The notes below the pieces were generated by a model. The model did no database searches. It was not told the origin of the DNA and worked only from the letters and a program-made list of their open reading frames with translations. A DNA stretch of 23,794 nucleotides from a virus: positions 1-23,794 of IMG/VR virus record IMGVR_UViG_3300042451_000020; one strand, given 5' to 3'. Of the stretch, positions 21,372 to 23,794 are shown piece after piece (position 1 is the first letter of the stretch; each line of letters begins with the position of its first letter). A program made the position numbers and the translations under genes.

Positions 21372-22102
21372 TGCAAGAGTTTTATAACCGCCACAGAAAA
21401 GTCGCTTTAATGTTTTCGGGCGGTAAAGATTCAATAGTTTGTTTAGATTTAATTAAAGATTATGTAGATAGGACTGTGGTAATTTGGAACAATACTGGGG
21501 CTAATTTTCCTGAGATTGTGGATTACATGGAAAAAGTAAAGGCAAAAGTGCCTTTTTTCTATGAAATTAAGACCAATCAACCAAAGTCTATTGCAGAAAA
21601 TGGCTACCCAGTAGATGTGTTGCCACTTAACTTTACTGAACTTGGTCAGGCAGTTACGACCAAAAAGACGATTAAGTTAAGAAGTTATTTTGATTGTTGT
21701 GCAGAAAACTTTTGGTTTCCGTGCAACGAGGTAGTAAAAAGTTTAGGAATTACGGGAATTATCAGAGGTCAAAGGCTTGCAGAATCCCACAAAGCACCTA
21801 TTAGGTCGGGGTATCAAGAAGATGGCATTGAATACTTTTTCCCAATAGAAAGCTGGTCAGACGCACAAGTAGTGGATTATTTAGAAAGCCATGACTTGTT
21901 AGACGATGAGCGATTAAAAATGGGGCATTCTTCACTAGATTGTTGGAACTGTACGGCTTATTTAGGGGACAGCGAAGATCGAATGAGGTATGTAAAAAGT
22001 AAGCATCCTGAGAAGTTTGAAGAATTAAAAATAATTCTCAAAGAAATCAACGATGCTATTAAAATAGAAACCAATGGCATTAGCAAAGTTTTGGAGATTT
22101 AA
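21371..22102 (+). CDS. PAPS/APS reductase-like PP-loop enzyme with Fe-S cysteine pattern
   Basis: A 243-residue adenine-nucleotide alpha-hydrolase of the PAPS reductase group. The PP-loop SGGKDS is at residues 16-21, NNTGANFPE at 40-48, GIIRGQRLAESHKAPIRSG at 129-147, and PIESWSDAQVVDYL at 158-171. Cys109-Cys110 and Cys191-x-x-Cys194 form the CC-X80-CXXC arrangement that holds a [4Fe-4S] cluster in APS reductases. The catalytic C-terminal cysteine motif (ECGLH in reductases) is absent, so ordinary sulfate reduction is doubtful; nucleotide or nucleic-acid thiolation, or a DndC-like role, are alternatives. It sits between two internal virion genes and abuts the next gene in frame. Confidence 0.8.
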   Translation: MQEFYNRHRKVALMFSGGKDSIVCLDLIKDYVDRTVVIWNNTGANFPEIVDYMEKVKAKVPFFYEIKTNQPKSIAENGYPVDVLPLNFTELGQAVTTKKTIKLRSYFDCCAENFWFPCNEVVKSLGITGIIRGQRLAESHKAPIRSGYQEDGIEYFFPIESWSDAQVVDYLESHDLLDDERLKMGHSSLDCWNCTAYLGDSEDRMRYVKSKHPEKFEELKIILKEINDAIKIETNGISKVLEI

Positions 22103-22474
22103 ATGAATATGAACCCATACGGACAAAATCCTTTCATCCAGCAGGGGCAAATGCAAGATTTAAGCGGTGTTGCCCCTATGTATCAAAACATTGGTGGACA
22201 GCAAGCCAACCAAAACGCTGCTCTTGGACAACAAAACCAACTAATGAACCAAGCCGCCCAATTAGGGCAACAAAGTAACAACATGAATCCTTTAGCTTTA
22301 GCTATTATGTTGCGTAAAGGTGAAAAGCCTACACAAGACCAAATGAACGCCAAAGATGCACAAATGGGTGGCTTAAGCACATACAACCCAATGACCCAAT
22401 ATGACATTTCACAGCAATACGGTACTGATATGTATTCGCCACAAAGCAGAATGTTAGCTGCACAGGAAAGATAA
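22103..22474 (+). CDS. Gln/Asn/Met-rich putative internal virion protein
   Basis: A 123-residue protein made largely of Gln, Asn, Met, Gly and Pro, beginning MNMNPYGQNPFIQQGQMQDL, with one short conventional helix (LALAIMLRKGEKPTQDQMN). Its composition resembles the flanking putative ejection proteins, and disorder is likely. I recognise no family. GGAG upstream and direct contact with the preceding stop place it firmly in the ejection operon. It may be a small internal or core protein; no motif establishes this. Confidence 0.6.
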   Translation: MNMNPYGQNPFIQQGQMQDLSGVAPMYQNIGGQQANQNAALGQQNQLMNQAAQLGQQSNNMNPLALAIMLRKGEKPTQDQMNAKDAQMGGLSTYNPMTQYDISQQYGTDMYSPQSRMLAAQER

Positions 22475-22475
22475 T

Positions 22476-23720
22476 ATGGCTAATGGAACTTTACCCCCCG
22501 AATTGTTTGCAGAGCAACAGCAATTAAACCGCCAGCAACAAATGGCGCAAATGCTGATGCAACAAGGTACACAACAACCGCAGGGCCAAATGGTCAGCGG
22601 TCAATATGTAAAACCTAGCATATTTGCTCAATTAGTCCCTTTAGCCCAAATGTACGCTGGTACACGCATGGCACAACAAGGCGATAAAAGAGCCTTAGAT
22701 ATGGCTGCTGCATTGCGTAAACGCCAAGGTGAGGATGTTCAGTCTTACATGACTGCAATGACCCCAACCACAACTACTACTGAAATGGCTGGGCCATACG
22801 GGGTTAGCGGTGCAGGTCAAAATATACCTATGCCAGTTGCTACGCAGACGCAAGGCCCTGATTACGCTAAAGCGTTCCAAGTTGCCTATAACTCATATGA
22901 TCCTGCACTAAGAGCGCAAGCCCTTGATATGCTGAAAACTCAGAAATTGGGCGAAGGTGAAAGCCTTAACCGCATGGACTTCACGACTGGAAGATTAACG
23001 CCAATTGGTCAGGGTGGCGAAAAGGTATCGCCTGATATTCGTACCGCTGCACAAATGTTAGGTATTACTGGCAACCCAAGCACATTTACACCGCAACAAA
23101 CAAAAGCGGTAGCAGACCAAGTTACAGCTAATAAGCGTTCAGCAGCAACAAATGTCAATGTAAACACAGCCAACAAGTTTGCTGGTGGGTTTGCTGATAA
23201 AGCTAGTGCTGGCGCATATGATATGTACACAGCAGCATTAAACGCTCCAAAAGCAATTGAAAACAGCAAGCGCACTATTGACTTAGTTAATTCAGGTGCA
23301 TTGACTGGTACTGGCGCAGATTTAGCTTTACAAGCTGCAAAAGTATTTAATGTGGCTGGTGCGGATAATAAAGAAACTATTAGAAATACTGAAATGCTTG
23401 TTGCTAATCGTGGTAAAGCATTGCTTGGCAGCATTAAAGCATCAGGTCTTGCTGGTAGCCAAGGTCTTACAGAAGGTGAGCGTAAGTTCTTGACGCAAGC
23501 TGAAGGTGGAACAATTACTCTTGATGGCGAAACATTAAAAGCAATGGCTGGTCTTGAAATTAAGATGGCAGTTGATAATCAGAAAAAATGGAACGCTCAA
23601 GCAGGTCGCATGGATCCCGAAATTTTAAAAGTTACTGGTGCTGGCCCTGTAGAAGTTTATACAGGCACAGGATCTATTGATTTAGGCAATCCATTGTTAG
23701 CACCAAAACCAAGGCGATAA
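22476..23720 (+). CDS. Putative internal virion/ejection protein
   Basis: A 414-residue protein with a Gln-rich helical N-terminus (PPELFAEQQQLNRQQQMAQM), a Thr-rich linker near residue 100, and a conserved-looking C-terminal half: NSGALTGTGADLALQAAKVF, NTEMLVANRGKALLGSIKAS and GLTEGERKFLTQAEGGTITL. Parts of the latter occur in large virion-associated proteins of many phages. The protein is helical and Ala-rich, as expected for material ejected with DNA. It lacks an obvious enzyme motif. It starts one base after the preceding gene, and the next gene follows after one base. Confidence 0.68.
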   Translation: MANGTLPPELFAEQQQLNRQQQMAQMLMQQGTQQPQGQMVSGQYVKPSIFAQLVPLAQMYAGTRMAQQGDKRALDMAAALRKRQGEDVQSYMTAMTPTTTTTEMAGPYGVSGAGQNIPMPVATQTQGPDYAKAFQVAYNSYDPALRAQALDMLKTQKLGEGESLNRMDFTTGRLTPIGQGGEKVSPDIRTAAQMLGITGNPSTFTPQQTKAVADQVTANKRSAATNVNVNTANKFAGGFADKASAGAYDMYTAALNAPKAIENSKRTIDLVNSGALTGTGADLALQAAKVFNVAGADNKETIRNTEMLVANRGKALLGSIKASGLAGSQGLTEGERKFLTQAEGGTITLDGETLKAMAGLEIKMAVDNQKKWNAQAGRMDPEILKVTGAGPVEVYTGTGSIDLGNPLLAPKPRR

Positions 23721-23721
23721 T

Positions 23722-23794
23722 ATGGCATTAGATCAATTAATTGGTAATCCTGATTATGAAAACGCAAACATAGCGACTAAAAACGCTATTTTTG
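23722..23794 (+). CDS. 5' end of next gene (partial), likely large internal protein
   Basis: Starts at ATG 23722 and runs off the window after 24 codons. The visible part, MALDQLIGNPDYENANIATK then NAIF, has the NPDYxNANxATKxAIF pattern that is found, often repeated, at the start of long phage internal proteins, some of which carry a lytic transglycosylase domain. Nothing more can be said because the gene is cut. Confidence 0.6.
   Translation, partial: MALDQLIGNPDYENANIATKNAIF

Noticed and set aside
1-23794. tRNA genes, CRISPR arrays, insertion sequences, integrase or attachment sites
   Set aside because: None recognised on either strand by eye; short tRNAs could be missed without a covariance search.

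Overview
This window is a 23.8-kb piece of a tailed double-stranded DNA phage genome (Caudoviricetes). Every gene I can support reads rightward on the + strand, and the genes are packed almost without gaps; the longest intergenic space is 87 bases and holds the only convincing terminator. The virion genes point to a short-tailed, P22-like particle. There is a 759-residue portal with a coiled-coil tail, a separate scaffold, and proteins resembling P22 gp4 (tail accessory/head completion) and gp10 (DNA stabilisation), and I see no tape-measure or tail-tube gene. The host cannot be read from the sequence. The moderate-to-low GC, sugar-active enzyme and long fibres would suit a Gram-negative, perhaps freshwater, bacterium, but that is inference.

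Layout. Bases 1-1683 are the end of a replication/recombination block: a primosome/helicase-loader-like domain, small accessory proteins, a Ref-like HNH nuclease and a RusA Holliday-junction resolvase. Bases 1692-3278 are an accessory block: a Dps/ferritin-like DUF5856 protein, three tiny charged proteins, and an aspartyl/asparaginyl beta-hydroxylase. Bases 3317-7300 are the packaging block (putative small terminase, large terminase, portal). Bases 7300-11527 carry two related repeat-rich fibre proteins with two small companions. Bases 11570-13549 hold small conserved phage proteins and a glycosyltransferase-like gene with no normal start codon. Bases 13558-15977 are the head-assembly block (scaffold, major capsid protein, putative decoration protein), closed by a hairpin terminator. 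Bases 16065-20041 encode a head-associated protein, the gp4-like and gp10-like tail proteins, and a GNAT acetyltransferase. Bases 20022-23794 are an ejection/internal-protein block of Gln/Asn-rich proteins, interrupted by a PAPS/APS-reductase-like enzyme, and run off the window in the start of another gene.

The virion logic is standard: terminase packages DNA through the portal into a scaffolded shell, decoration protein coats it, gp4/gp10-like proteins seal the vertex, fibres bind the host, and internal proteins are ejected. The less ordinary part is a scatter of enzymes among these genes (2OG oxygenase, ferritin-like protein, glycosyltransferase, acetyltransferase, Fe-S PP-loop enzyme). Junctions are mostly ATGA or TAATG overlaps or direct stop-start abutments, so translational coupling along one or two long transcripts is likely. 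No tRNA, CRISPR array, insertion sequence, integrase or attachment site was seen.
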